Made by a program: the position numbers and the translations under genes | Notes under the pieces: model-generated | The model's input: the letters and a program-made list of their open reading frames with translations, nothing else | What the model was told of the DNA's origin: nothing | Database searches by the model: none | Virus record (IMG/VR): IMGVR_UViG_3300017748_000068 | Span: 1 to 30,104 of that record | Strand: one strand, 5' to 3' | Length of the DNA: 30,104 nucleotides | From: a virus | In this document: piece after piece, positions 21,500 to 29,386 of the stretch | Numbering within the stretch: the stretch's first letter is position 1 | How the letters are laid out: every line of letters starts with the position of its first letter

Positions 21500-22792
21500 T
21501 TAGTCAAAATTATATGTATTAAATGCAACTTGGTCATCATCTTGATTTGGAATGTGCATAACAATTCTATAATTATTTTGCTTGACATTATACTCCATTT
21601 GGTCTATAATACAAGCGACTGGTTCTTGCAAAACAGTAGTTCCAAAATTTACCCACAACTTATTGTAAAAATAAATAGGTACTACATCAGAATCATCTTT
21701 ATAAAAAGAACCCTCATATCTTTTTAACGGATCTCTATAATCGTTAATTATTTCTTGCAAAACACAACTATCCAAAGTGCTTGTTAGGATTGCATTTCCA
21801 GGTCTATCTTTTCTTGCATAAACAAACTCTATTGCACTTACATCTAACCTGTCGAGTTCATTTGATAAAATAATTTGTTTTTGCTTGTATTCACCAGTAA
21901 TTGATTTTTCATCTTCAGTAGAAACATTAAAAGAAGAAAGAAGCCCTGTTAAAAGAAAAGCACCCCTCCTCCTTGTAATTGTTTTTGTAGTAGAAATTGC
22001 TTTTTGTGAAATAGAAAAACCATCAAGAAAAAATTTACCACCCAATGTAACAAACGATCTTGCTTCAAATAATTTTACCTCAATATGTGGGTTTGTTTCT
22101 GTACTTGTCAAATTAACTTGAAGTGTTGTCTCATATTTATTCCAAGAGTTTAATTCTGTATAGTCAATTTTCTTAAAGAATTTTGCATCTGTAAATGTTC
22201 CAGTTTCAAATTTATTTTCTTCAAAATTATACATCTTGTTTATAGTGCCATTATTTGTAGAATCAAGACCTATGCTTATATATTGTTCCACAAGTGGTAA
22301 ACCAAGAAATGATTGTATATAGTAATTCCATACAATTGATATATCACGACCACTAACAATAGGTGAATCGCTTAATATATTTTTAATCATATGTGTTGTT
22401 TTAGATTCAGCAGTTGCTAAATTTTCTTGATACAAACAATAAATACCTGATATAGGTTGAACATTTGCTATTATTTGTGATGGAATTTGTACTGTTGCTT
22501 TTGATGCAGTAATATTCCAATTAAAAGAATTGTATCTAAAATTTGGATTCTTGTTTATTAAATAAGATGAACTTGATTTAACTGTTTTAATTGCATCTCT
22601 AAGTGGTCTTTGGTACTCTGCTACTAAATCCTCATTAATTGGTGTTAAATTGCTTGGAATCTGCTTTAAAACATCTTTTGTTTGTTTTAGTGTTGCTTTT
22701 GCATTACCATCTTTATCATAAACAAAAAACTCTATATTTTCTGTTCCATTTTCTTGAAGTAATCTTGTTTGTTCTGTTCTAATTGCACCCAT
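21500..22792 (-). CDS. Tail-tip / baseplate-associated protein (430 aa)
   Basis: This 430-residue protein is last in the tail module. The N-terminal third (GAIRTEQTRLLQENGTENIE, then helices) looks like a virion-attachment or trimerisation region. The middle (about 100-270) is beta-rich with Asn/Ser/Thr content, as expected of a carbohydrate-binding-like sandwich. The C-terminus (about 300-430: RLDVSAIEFVYARKDRPG, then YFYNKLWVNFG, then YRIVMHIPNQDDDQVAFN) has the look of tail hub or baseplate extensions. Receptor contact is plausible. A TAAATTTG box ends 4 bases before the ATG, so it may be transcribed on its own. I cannot name the family. Confidence 0.6.
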   Translation of the reverse strand: MGAIRTEQTRLLQENGTENIEFFVYDKDGNAKATLKQTKDVLKQIPSNLTPINEDLVAEYQRPLRDAIKTVKSSSSYLINKNPNFRYNSFNWNITASKATVQIPSQIIANVQPISGIYCLYQENLATAESKTTHMIKNILSDSPIVSGRDISIVWNYYIQSFLGLPLVEQYISIGLDSTNNGTINKMYNFEENKFETGTFTDAKFFKKIDYTELNSWNKYETTLQVNLTSTETNPHIEVKLFEARSFVTLGGKFFLDGFSISQKAISTTKTITRRRGAFLLTGLLSSFNVSTEDEKSITGEYKQKQIILSNELDRLDVSAIEFVYARKDRPGNAILTSTLDSCVLQEIINDYRDPLKRYEGSFYKDDSDVVPIYFYNKLWVNFGTTVLQEPVACIIDQMEYNVKQNNYRIVMHIPNQDDDQVAFNTYNFD

Positions 22793-22796
22793 ATTA

Positions 22797-22804
22797 CAAA
22801 TTTA
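22797..22804 (-). promoter_or_regulatory. -7 box (TAAATTTG) 4 bases before tail-tip gene
   Basis: TAAATTTG on the minus strand matches TAnnTTTG and is followed by TAAT then ATG 22792. It also overlaps the 3' end of the glycosyltransferase gene, which stops 9 bases before the ATG. Confidence 0.45.
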
Positions 22805-23710
22805 CAATATTTGTTTTACAAGTTCATAATATTTAAATGAAGCCAAAGTTGGATTTATCTCTAAATCTTTTGGTGGTTTTTTATTTAAATATTTTGCTTT
22901 ATAAAACTCTTTGTTTTTATCGTTGTTTATTCCTGCATTATGGAATATTGCATTTGTACCCCACGAATTTACATTGTCTGTTGCCCAAGTAAAATCTAAT
23001 TCTTTAATGACTTCAGTATTTATATCTCTTTTCCAAAGATTCCAAAGAACTGCCCACATATCAGCACACCAAATTTGCAATGGGTGGTGTCTATCATCTT
23101 TAGCAATTTTTTGTGTATTTAGTGCAACAACTTTTTCAAATAAGTTTTCGCAATCTTGTTCAACTTCTTCCCAAAAGGAATAATCAATGTTTTTTAAAAT
23201 GTAATGACAACCACCTGATTTATCTTGATTGTGTTTAACAATCTCTTTATCAATACTTGCCACATCACACATTAAATCCAAAACATCTTCACCTTTAGAC
23301 AATATATAATCGTGTCCTATATAGCTTATTGTGTCGCTTAAATAACAAGTGGGATTGCAACCACACAAGTAATGATCTATTTGCAATGGTTTTGTTAAAG
23401 CGATATCGCAATCGTGATACATAAAAGTTCCTTTATATAAATCAGCATATCTGTAAAAGTGTTTTTTTAATATGTGTGGTCGAACACTTGAAATGTATTT
23501 AATGTTTTCTCTTGTGTCAGGGTAGAAATAAAAATTTACATTAGGATATTTTTGAGTTAAATAAAAGCAAGGTAACTCGCCATTTGGTTTATCAGAAAAC
23601 ACAATATCTATTTGTTCAGCTTTTATACCATTATTTAAAAAACTATGTATCATAGCATCAACTTGCCAAGAATAATAAATGGTTGATGGTTGGCAACAAA
23701 TGTATCTCAT
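22802..23710 (-). CDS. GT-A-like glycosyltransferase
   Basis: This 302-residue protein has a nucleotide-sugar transferase look. An N-terminal Rossmann-type start (MRYICCQPSTIYYSWQVDAM, then AEQIDIVFSD) is followed by a DxD-like metal site, MYHDCDIAL (Asp100, Asp102). There is a Gly-Gly acceptor loop (DKSGGCHYIL), a Trp-rich HHPLQIWCADMWAVLWNLW helix and a C-terminal FHNAGIN segment. The order resembles GT-A enzymes of the hydroxyproline/serine O-glycosyltransferase type. It lies inside the tail operon between two tail-tip genes, 3 bases after the Thr-rich tail protein, which suggests modification of a virion protein. Sugar and acceptor are unknown. The fold call is by motif only. Confidence 0.65.
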   Translation of the reverse strand: MRYICCQPSTIYYSWQVDAMIHSFLNNGIKAEQIDIVFSDKPNGELPCFYLTQKYPNVNFYFYPDTRENIKYISSVRPHILKKHFYRYADLYKGTFMYHDCDIALTKPLQIDHYLCGCNPTCYLSDTISYIGHDYILSKGEDVLDLMCDVASIDKEIVKHNQDKSGGCHYILKNIDYSFWEEVEQDCENLFEKVVALNTQKIAKDDRHHPLQIWCADMWAVLWNLWKRDINTEVIKELDFTWATDNVNSWGTNAIFHNAGINNDKNKEFYKAKYLNKKPPKDLEINPTLASFKYYELVKQIL

Positions 23711-23713
23711 ATT

Positions 23714-26700
23714 TTATGGACAACCAGGACAAGTTGCAGTTGTTAATGTATTTCCATTCCAAAAGAATAAATTACCACTTGCATTTATGTAATTACCTGC
23801 ACCAAGAAATACAGTACAATCAGAATTTGTAAACACAGCACTTGCAGTTGCTATTGAGTTTGAATTAATATATATTGTTATTGATTTAGAACCACAACAA
23901 GCATTAAGTGCAGATGTTGTAACTGCTGCTTGAATTGCAGTACAAGGTGCTTGTGTTGTTGTTGGTGCTTGTGTTGTTGTCGTACTGACATAAGCCTGAC
24001 AAGCTGCACAATCTGCAAAATCCAAATAATTATCTACATCACCATTTGTACCTGCACCTCCATCTTGTAGTGATGAGTAACATATAACACCATCTGTAAT
24101 AACTGATGGAAAACTATTTGTTTGATTTGATACCTCTATTATTGTATCATCTGCACTACAATTAGATTGCAAACTTTGATATATTCTAAAAAATATAGAT
24201 GGTTGTGTTGTTGTCGTTGTAGTTGGCACTTGTGTCGTTGTAGATATACCTAAACATTCATCACAAGAATTAAATTCTGATGAAAATTTGCTTGTTGGAA
24301 AACACCCTAAATTAAATTCATTATCACTTTGTATGTCAGGTGTTGAACCTATTAATTGCCAACAATCATTATTTGAAATTTGTTTTAAAAATTGTGGAAA
24401 TTCGTTTTTGTTATTACCTATCACCTCAATTCTGTCATCACCACATTTTAAGTATCTTGAAAAGAATGTCATTGTTGGACAAGTTTCACTTGGTGTTGGT
24501 TTGTCTGTATCACAAGAAACATTAATTGTGATTGCAGACAAATCATCAGGTGTTGTAATTTCTTCAAGTATTGTAAAACAATGTTCAGTTTGTACACTTA
24601 AAACAACCCTCTGACCAACACTAAAGTTTGCATTGTAATCAACTCTTAATCTATCTTGCGAATTATCTTTTTCAACTAAAAACCCAGCAGGTGTTACATC
24701 ATCATCACAGTTAGGACAACTTGCCGTATTTAAAAGGTTTGTTCCATTAAATTGTCTATAATTAATTAAATCCTCTGATAAGAATTGAGCATTTGTAAGT
24801 GTTGTACAAGTATCATCAATAAATACTTTTGTTGTATTTGTATTGTCAGTAAACGATTCACCATTAATATAAAATGTTCTTGATGTTGGGGTTTTACAAC
24901 ATAAGTTATCAGCAGTATCTGATCTATATAATGTAATTGCTTTACAAGTAACTGCAACAGTTGTAGATGGCACAGGTTCAGTAGTATCAGCACAAGCACC
25001 ACTAATTGTTGCAAGACCTGTTAAACTAACCAATGATTGTCCTATTGATATAATATAACAATCTGTACCAGTAGTTGAAATTGTAACCTCATTCCCTACT
25101 GCTTTAGAAACATCATAAGGAACTGAAACTGATGTGCTATCTGATAATTTTCTTAATCTCCACGAATTCCAAGTATATTGTGTTCTTGTTATTCCAACAC
25201 TCTCACCAGTCGTGTTTATAGCATAAGCAGTATAAAAATGAGCAACACCTGCTGTTAAAGTAAGTGATGGGCTTGTAACACTTGTAGTGTTTAAATTAAA
25301 ATCTAAAGGACTTGAAACGCTTTGACTTGTAGCTACTACAATTTTTCTATTGTTATTGTAATTATTTTGATCTGTACCAAAGTAAAAACCATATTCAGTA
25401 ACATTACTTGTTCCTACATCTGTAATTTTTGCTTTTACAGTCATAGATGTATTTTTAACAAGTGAATTTGCAACCACTTCAGTTGTAACAATAGGTGCAG
25501 CATTTGGTGCTTCAGTTGTTGTTGTAGCACCTGGTGTATATTGTATAGTTCCTCCTATTCCCTCTGTATTAATATTATTTTTTGCATAAGCAGCAATATA
25601 ATATGTGTCGCCAGTCGTTAAATTCGATTGATTAGAAACAAAATTTGTCGCAACTGTACCTGCAACTTTTGGATTTGCTTGTATTAAAGCATTAGTTCCA
25701 AAATAAAACCCTCTTTCAATTATTGCAAGTCCTCGATCTGAAACAATAGTTCCGTTTAATGTAACACTTGTTGATGTTGTGTTTGTTACAGAATCAGTTG
25801 TAACCAATGGGTTTATTACTGTTTGGTCTTGGTCATCATCAATACCTGTTATTGTACCCCCAATAGATTTATCATAATAATTACTATTAGAAACAATATA
25901 CCAACTTGCATTTGCTTGATATATTCTTGAATTTGTTAATCTTAATATGTTTTCCAATACCTCTTTTGAAGATATTTTGGCAGAATTTTTTGTAAAAGCA
26001 AATTCATTTATTGAAATATCTTGGAATAAATTGTTGTTAGAATTTACAACTGTACCTGTTGGAAGTGTTACTTTTCTAATGTTGTTCTGAACAAAAATAT
26101 CAAAGTCAAGATTTGTAAAGTTTAATATTTTGTGAATATAATACCAAGCACTATCTGTAATGGTTTGATCGGTTGCAGCAACTTTAATTGTACCATCAGC
26201 ATTTGTGTTTATATTACCATCAGGTACTAAATAAGAATCAAGAGTACCCAATCCATCTATTGCTCTTAAACTAATATCAAATGGTTTTGAATTTATAACT
26301 TCTGCAAAAGTGTCAGCAACTAAATAACCCTCCCAATAAACTTGAAATATAGTAGATGCTGCCCAATTAAAATCGGTTGCTTCCCAATTTGTATCTGCAA
26401 GTTGCCAAAGTGGTGAATTAATATCTGCAGCTTCATCTTCAACTCCAATATTAACCCTAACCTTATATTCTCTTTCATCAAAATTTACAAACTCATCATA
26501 CGATATTGTGTCGGTTGTTTTAATATTTAAAATACAAGAAGAACCGATTATCGGATTATAAAAATCATCATCATTTGTGTATTTAATAATTACTGGATTG
26601 TCAGTTCCTACAATAGCAAATACATCGCCAACATAATCCTTTTTTAGAATTTGTACACTTCTTTTATTTCCCTTGATATCTGAAAAATCAAGTTCATATT

Positions 26701-26716
26701 TAACTCCGTAAGCCAT
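23714..26716 (-). CDS. Modular tail-tip protein (hub N-terminus, Fn3-like domains, Cys-rich repeats, Thr-rich linkers)
   Basis: This 1000-residue protein begins with a tail hub-like region (about 1-280: FSDIKGNKRSVQILKKDYVG, VYWEGYLVADTFAEVINSKP, then KEVLENILRLTNSRIYQAN). Two Fn3/Ig-like domains follow, each with an ERGFYFGT or EYGFYFGT strand. From about residue 520 there is a chain of Cys-rich modules: a pair C1 (about 524-585) and C2 (671-735), a pair A1 (591-670) and A2 (925-1000) sharing a CC...YIN...TASCP.C pattern, and a pair B1 (746-822) and B2 (840-908) sharing an IEV...FP...C..C pattern. Thr-rich linkers such as STTTQVPTTTTTTQP and STTTTQAPTTTQAP lie between. Likely role is host recognition at the tail tip. 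The ATG overlaps the tape-measure stop (TAATG). Confidence 0.8.
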   Translation of the reverse strand: MAYGVKYELDFSDIKGNKRSVQILKKDYVGDVFAIVGTDNPVIIKYTNDDDFYNPIIGSSCILNIKTTDTISYDEFVNFDEREYKVRVNIGVEDEAADINSPLWQLADTNWEATDFNWAASTIFQVYWEGYLVADTFAEVINSKPFDISLRAIDGLGTLDSYLVPDGNINTNADGTIKVAATDQTITDSAWYYIHKILNFTNLDFDIFVQNNIRKVTLPTGTVVNSNNNLFQDISINEFAFTKNSAKISSKEVLENILRLTNSRIYQANASWYIVSNSNYYDKSIGGTITGIDDDQDQTVINPLVTTDSVTNTTSTSVTLNGTIVSDRGLAIIERGFYFGTNALIQANPKVAGTVATNFVSNQSNLTTGDTYYIAAYAKNNINTEGIGGTIQYTPGATTTTEAPNAAPIVTTEVVANSLVKNTSMTVKAKITDVGTSNVTEYGFYFGTDQNNYNNNRKIVVATSQSVSSPLDFNLNTTSVTSPSLTLTAGVAHFYTAYAINTTGESVGITRTQYTWNSWRLRKLSDSTSVSVPYDVSKAVGNEVTISTTGTDCYIISIGQSLVSLTGLATISGACADTTEPVPSTTVAVTCKAITLYRSDTADNLCCKTPTSRTFYINGESFTDNTNTTKVFIDDTCTTLTNAQFLSEDLINYRQFNGTNLLNTASCPNCDDDVTPAGFLVEKDNSQDRLRVDYNANFSVGQRVVLSVQTEHCFTILEEITTPDDLSAITINVSCDTDKPTPSETCPTMTFFSRYLKCGDDRIEVIGNNKNEFPQFLKQISNNDCWQLIGSTPDIQSDNEFNLGCFPTSKFSSEFNSCDECLGISTTTQVPTTTTTTQPSIFFRIYQSLQSNCSADDTIIEVSNQTNSFPSVITDGVICYSSLQDGGAGTNGDVDNYLDFADCAACQAYVSTTTTQAPTTTQAPCTAIQAAVTTSALNACCGSKSITIYINSNSIATASAVFTNSDCTVFLGAGNYINASGNLFFWNGNTLTTATCPGCP
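23945..24250 (-). repeat. Two Thr-coding low-complexity linkers flanking Cys-rich module B2
   Basis: The linker near 24200-24250 codes for STTTQVPTTTTTTQP, and that near 23945-23992 for STTTTQAPTTTQAP. Both are built of ACA/ACR codon runs with a Q(V/A)P punctuation, like mucin-type linkers. A third, shorter one (TTTTEAP) is near 25505-25535. Confidence 0.8.
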
Positions 26717-28623
26717 TATTTAAATCTATTTCTGTTTCGTTCTGCTCTTTGTAAAGCAACTACTAAATCTTGACCTCTTAAAACAAACTCTCCTTGCATT
26801 GCACCACCAGTTCCTAACATATTTTTTAATTTACTTAATGGTGCAACTACTTCAGGGTTTGATCTTGCACCTGGATATTCTCCAATTAAAGCATTTGTTG
26901 GTCCTGATACAATACCACCTTTTGCAAATTCGATTCCTGAAAAGGAAGTAAATAATCCTTTAATTCCACCTAATTTGGTAAGAATTGCAGAACCACCAGT
27001 TGCACCCCCTAAAAATGCACCAAGCAACATTGCTGCTGCTGCTGCTGCCATTAATCTTACAACTAACCCTTTTAATATTGTTCCTAATCTTTTTAATGGG
27101 GGTTCACCATCTGCAATCGCAGCAAATCCCTCTTGTAATGCAACACCGATTTGGGGTATAATTTGTTCTCCAAAAGTTTTAAAATCTTCAACTAAAGGTT
27201 TTACTGCTTGTGTATTTAAATCTTGAAATGCACTTGTTGTTGTTGTTATTATTGGGCTTAAAGATTCAAGTGCAGGTCTTACAACTGTATTAATACCAAC
27301 ACCTGCAGATTCAATCATACCAAATATAGATTGATGTAAACTTGCTGCACCCTCACTTAGCCCTGTAAATTTTGGTGGTGTTGTTGTTGCAGTAGAAGTA
27401 GATGCAGTTGTTGCACCAGGAAATAATAAATTTTGTAAATTTCTTGTTTGTCCTTTTTGCAAAGGTCCCATTACCCCCTCCATTGATTTTTTTAAAGCAT
27501 CTAATTCAAGTTTTGCAGCTAATGAACCTGCTTGTAATGCTGCAAAAAGACCTCCACTTCCTTTTGATTTAACTAAATTTTTAAGTGTTTCTCCAAATGA
27601 TATTCCTGATGCTCTTGCAGTCAAAAATGTAGTAGATAATGTTCCTAAAACAAATATTAATGCAGTAATTAAAGGATTTAATGCCATAACCGTAGTTACA
27701 ATGGTAGATAAAGAAGCAGTTAATAAACCTAAAACCATTATAATAGGTGGAATAGCTGCTGCCATTAAAGAAGCATTAATTATAAATTTTTGTGTATCAT
27801 CATCTAAATTCTTAAACCTTTTTACTAATTCTCCAATCTTTTTAGATAAAGCAGGAATACCTTCTTTTAAATTAAGTGTATCTGCAATTTCTTGACCAAG
27901 TTCTGCAAGTGCTATATTCACATTATCTTTTAATGTACTGAACAATCCCTCTAAAGTTTGTGAAAGAACCTTTAAACCATCATTAAAACGACCTTGTGAA
28001 CCTGTTGCAAACTCAAAACCATCTTGTAAAACTTTAAAAGATATTTTACCCTCTGAAGCCATCTCCATTATTTCACTCCTTGCAACTCCCATTGACATTG
28101 AAAGTATATCAAGAATAGGTACACCATTGTTTATAAACTGCCTTAAATCCCTTGTCATTACCCTACCCTCTGCAGCAGCTTGACCAAATGCTACGGCTAT
28201 ACCTGTAAGATTACCACCTGAAACGGCTGCAACATCACCCAACATTTTAAGCGATTTAAAAGCATCATCTGATGTTTGCCCAAATCCCATTAACATATTG
28301 TTCACTCTTGTTAATTCCTCTAATTGTAGTGGTGTTTCTGCACTAAATTGCACCAATCTTTCAAATGCTTTTGCACCCTCCTCTGCTGATCCGTTTAATG
28401 TGTTTAATGTAACTTGTAATCTTTCAAACTTTGCAGCTTGTCTAACTGCTAAAGTACCAACTGCAAGTAAAGGAAGTGATAATCTCGTGGACAACATTTT
28501 ACCTGTCCTTGTAGCCTGTTGGCTAAACTTATCAATTTTACCCCTTGCTTTATCAATATTAATATTAAACTGTGCAGTTTTAGCAATAAACTCGAATAAT
28601 AACCTAAAATCTGTATTTGCCAT
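26716..28623 (-). CDS. Tail tape measure protein
   Basis: This 635-residue protein sets the tail length and is ejected with DNA. The N-terminal part (KAARGKIDKFSQQATRTGKM type; here ARGKIDKFSQQATRTGKM near 25-42) and the core from about 80 (NTLNGSAEEGAKAFERLVQF, SAETPLQLEELTRVNNMLM, then AVSGGNLTGIAVAFGQAAAE) match the tape-measure domain. Two hydrophobic stretches (about 285-345 and 523-545) are typical of these proteins. By the usual 0.15 nm per residue, the tail would be roughly 95 nm. A TATTTTTG box lies 4 bases before ATG 28623, and the chaperone frame ends 13 bases upstream. Confidence 0.92.
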   Translation of the reverse strand: MANTDFRLLFEFIAKTAQFNINIDKARGKIDKFSQQATRTGKMLSTRLSLPLLAVGTLAVRQAAKFERLQVTLNTLNGSAEEGAKAFERLVQFSAETPLQLEELTRVNNMLMGFGQTSDDAFKSLKMLGDVAAVSGGNLTGIAVAFGQAAAEGRVMTRDLRQFINNGVPILDILSMSMGVARSEIMEMASEGKISFKVLQDGFEFATGSQGRFNDGLKVLSQTLEGLFSTLKDNVNIALAELGQEIADTLNLKEGIPALSKKIGELVKRFKNLDDDTQKFIINASLMAAAIPPIIMVLGLLTASLSTIVTTVMALNPLITALIFVLGTLSTTFLTARASGISFGETLKNLVKSKGSGGLFAALQAGSLAAKLELDALKKSMEGVMGPLQKGQTRNLQNLLFPGATTASTSTATTTPPKFTGLSEGAASLHQSIFGMIESAGVGINTVVRPALESLSPIITTTTSAFQDLNTQAVKPLVEDFKTFGEQIIPQIGVALQEGFAAIADGEPPLKRLGTILKGLVVRLMAAAAAAMLLGAFLGGATGGSAILTKLGGIKGLFTSFSGIEFAKGGIVSGPTNALIGEYPGARSNPEVVAPLSKLKNMLGTGGAMQGEFVLRGQDLVVALQRAERNRNRFK

Positions 28624-28627
28624 AGTA

Positions 28628-28635
28628 CAAAAATA
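28628..28635 (-). promoter_or_regulatory. -7 box (TATTTTTG) 4 bases before tape measure start
   Basis: TATTTTTG on the minus strand is followed by TACT and ATG 28623. It overlaps the gap after the G-T chaperone gene (stop at 28637). Confidence 0.45.
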
Positions 28636-28636
28636 A

Positions 28637-28966
28637 CTATTTTTTATTCAACTTACTATTAATGAGTTCTTGATACTTTTCAAAATCTTCTCTTGATGTT
28701 TTAGCCGTATTTCTCTTTATGTTGTCTTGTGGCAATTCAAAGAGTTGGTGGGGTTTTATCATATCAGATTTCTTACCAACATTAACATTATGAATCATTG
28801 TCGCTACAAAACGATGTTGTTCCCAAAGTGCATTTATTTGGATTACATAGGATTCCGACATAAGTTTGTTTTCCTTAAATGTATTTGTCCAAAAGTCGTT
28901 AGGATTAATACCACAATAACCAATGTAGAAATCGGTTATATCCTCCCAAGAAGTTTTATCGGTTAT
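28637..28966 (-). CDS. Tail assembly chaperone T extension (made by -1 frameshift as G-T fusion)
   Basis: This frame is read by slipping -1 on the ten-A run at the end of the G gene. It is open for 109 codons from 28966 to the stop at 28637. Its first part (ITDKTSWEDITDFYIGYCG, then INPNDFWTNTFKENKLM) has the T-domain pattern in which a helix, a G-(I/L)-xP-x-(D/E)-FW and a short conserved segment precede a helical tail. An ATG at 28861 within the frame could give a 74-residue product but leaves out the conserved part, so the fusion is the better model. The G-T fusion (about 232 residues) binds the tape measure during tail assembly in lambda-like phages. The downstream gene is the tape measure, as expected. 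Confidence 0.8.
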   Translation of the reverse strand: MTDKTSWEDITDFYIGYCGINPNDFWTNTFKENKLMSESYVIQINALWEQHRFVATMIHNVNVGKKSDMIKPHQLFELPQDNIKRNTAKTSREDFEKYQELINSKLNKK

Positions 28967-29334
28967 TTTTTTTTTGAATCAGTTTGTGGATTCCTATTTA
29001 AACCTGCATTTAAATCATTACCTAAGATTCGAGATTCTGTCATTGCTTTGATAATCTTTTCAATATCCTCTGAAGTTATATCTTCAAGCCAATTACCAAC
29101 ATCGAAATTATCATAGTCAATTTCTTTTTTGTTTTCTTGATCGTAAGTTAAAATACCTGCATATACTATCGTGATGATAGCTTTAAGTGAAACACCTTTT
29201 TCAAAAATACCTCCAATTTCATCAAGAGAAACACCAAGCATATCCGTAAAGGTTGCCCAAAAGTTCATACTAAAGTGAAGTGTACGATTCTTTCCTCCGA
29301 TTTTAAGAGTGTAATAACCTCTTTGTTTTGTCAT
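28963..29334 (-). CDS. Tail assembly chaperone G
   Basis: This 123-residue protein is encoded between the major tail protein and tape measure, the fixed position of the G chaperone. It has an N-terminal beta hairpin (RGYYTLKIGGKNRTLHFSMN), then FWATFTDMLGVSLDEIGGIF, then KAIITIVYAGILTYDQENKK and a helical segment with IEKIIKAMTESRILG, matching the GP24_25/tail-assembly chaperone pattern. It ends in DSKKK with ten consecutive A before the stop; that run is the probable slip site that makes the G-T fusion. A TATATTTG box lies 19 bases upstream of ATG 29334. Confidence 0.82.
   Translation of the reverse strand: MTKQRGYYTLKIGGKNRTLHFSMNFWATFTDMLGVSLDEIGGIFEKGVSLKAIITIVYAGILTYDQENKKEIDYDNFDVGNWLEDITSEDIEKIIKAMTESRILGNDLNAGLNRNPQTDSKKK
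28966..28975 (-). promoter_or_regulatory. Slippery A10 frameshift site at G/G-T junction
   Basis: Ten consecutive A on the minus strand (ten T on the plus strand) immediately precede the TAA stop of the G gene. Slipping back one base continues into the open T frame. The run allows tandem tRNA slippage on A-AAA-AAA, and transcriptional slippage is also possible. No clear downstream pseudoknot was identified by eye. Confidence 0.75.
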
Positions 29335-29353
29335 TTAAAATAGTTTACAATAA

Positions 29354-29361
29354 CAAATATA
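29354..29361 (-). promoter_or_regulatory. -7 box (TATATTTG) ahead of chaperone gene
   Basis: TATATTTG on the minus strand matches TAnnTTTG and lies 19 bases before ATG 29334, in the 52-base gap after the major tail protein. Confidence 0.4.
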
Positions 29362-29386
29362 ACAATTACACATTAAAAATCAAGTG

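Noticed and set aside
23945-24250. CRISPR-like or tandem DNA repeat array
   Set aside because: The repeats are Thr-codon low complexity in frame within a tail protein. There is no conserved repeat-spacer structure anywhere in the window.
28637-28861. Independent 74-residue gene starting at ATG 28861
   Set aside because: The frame is open further upstream to the A10 slip site and includes the conserved T-domain start, so a frameshift product explains it better. An internal start cannot be excluded.
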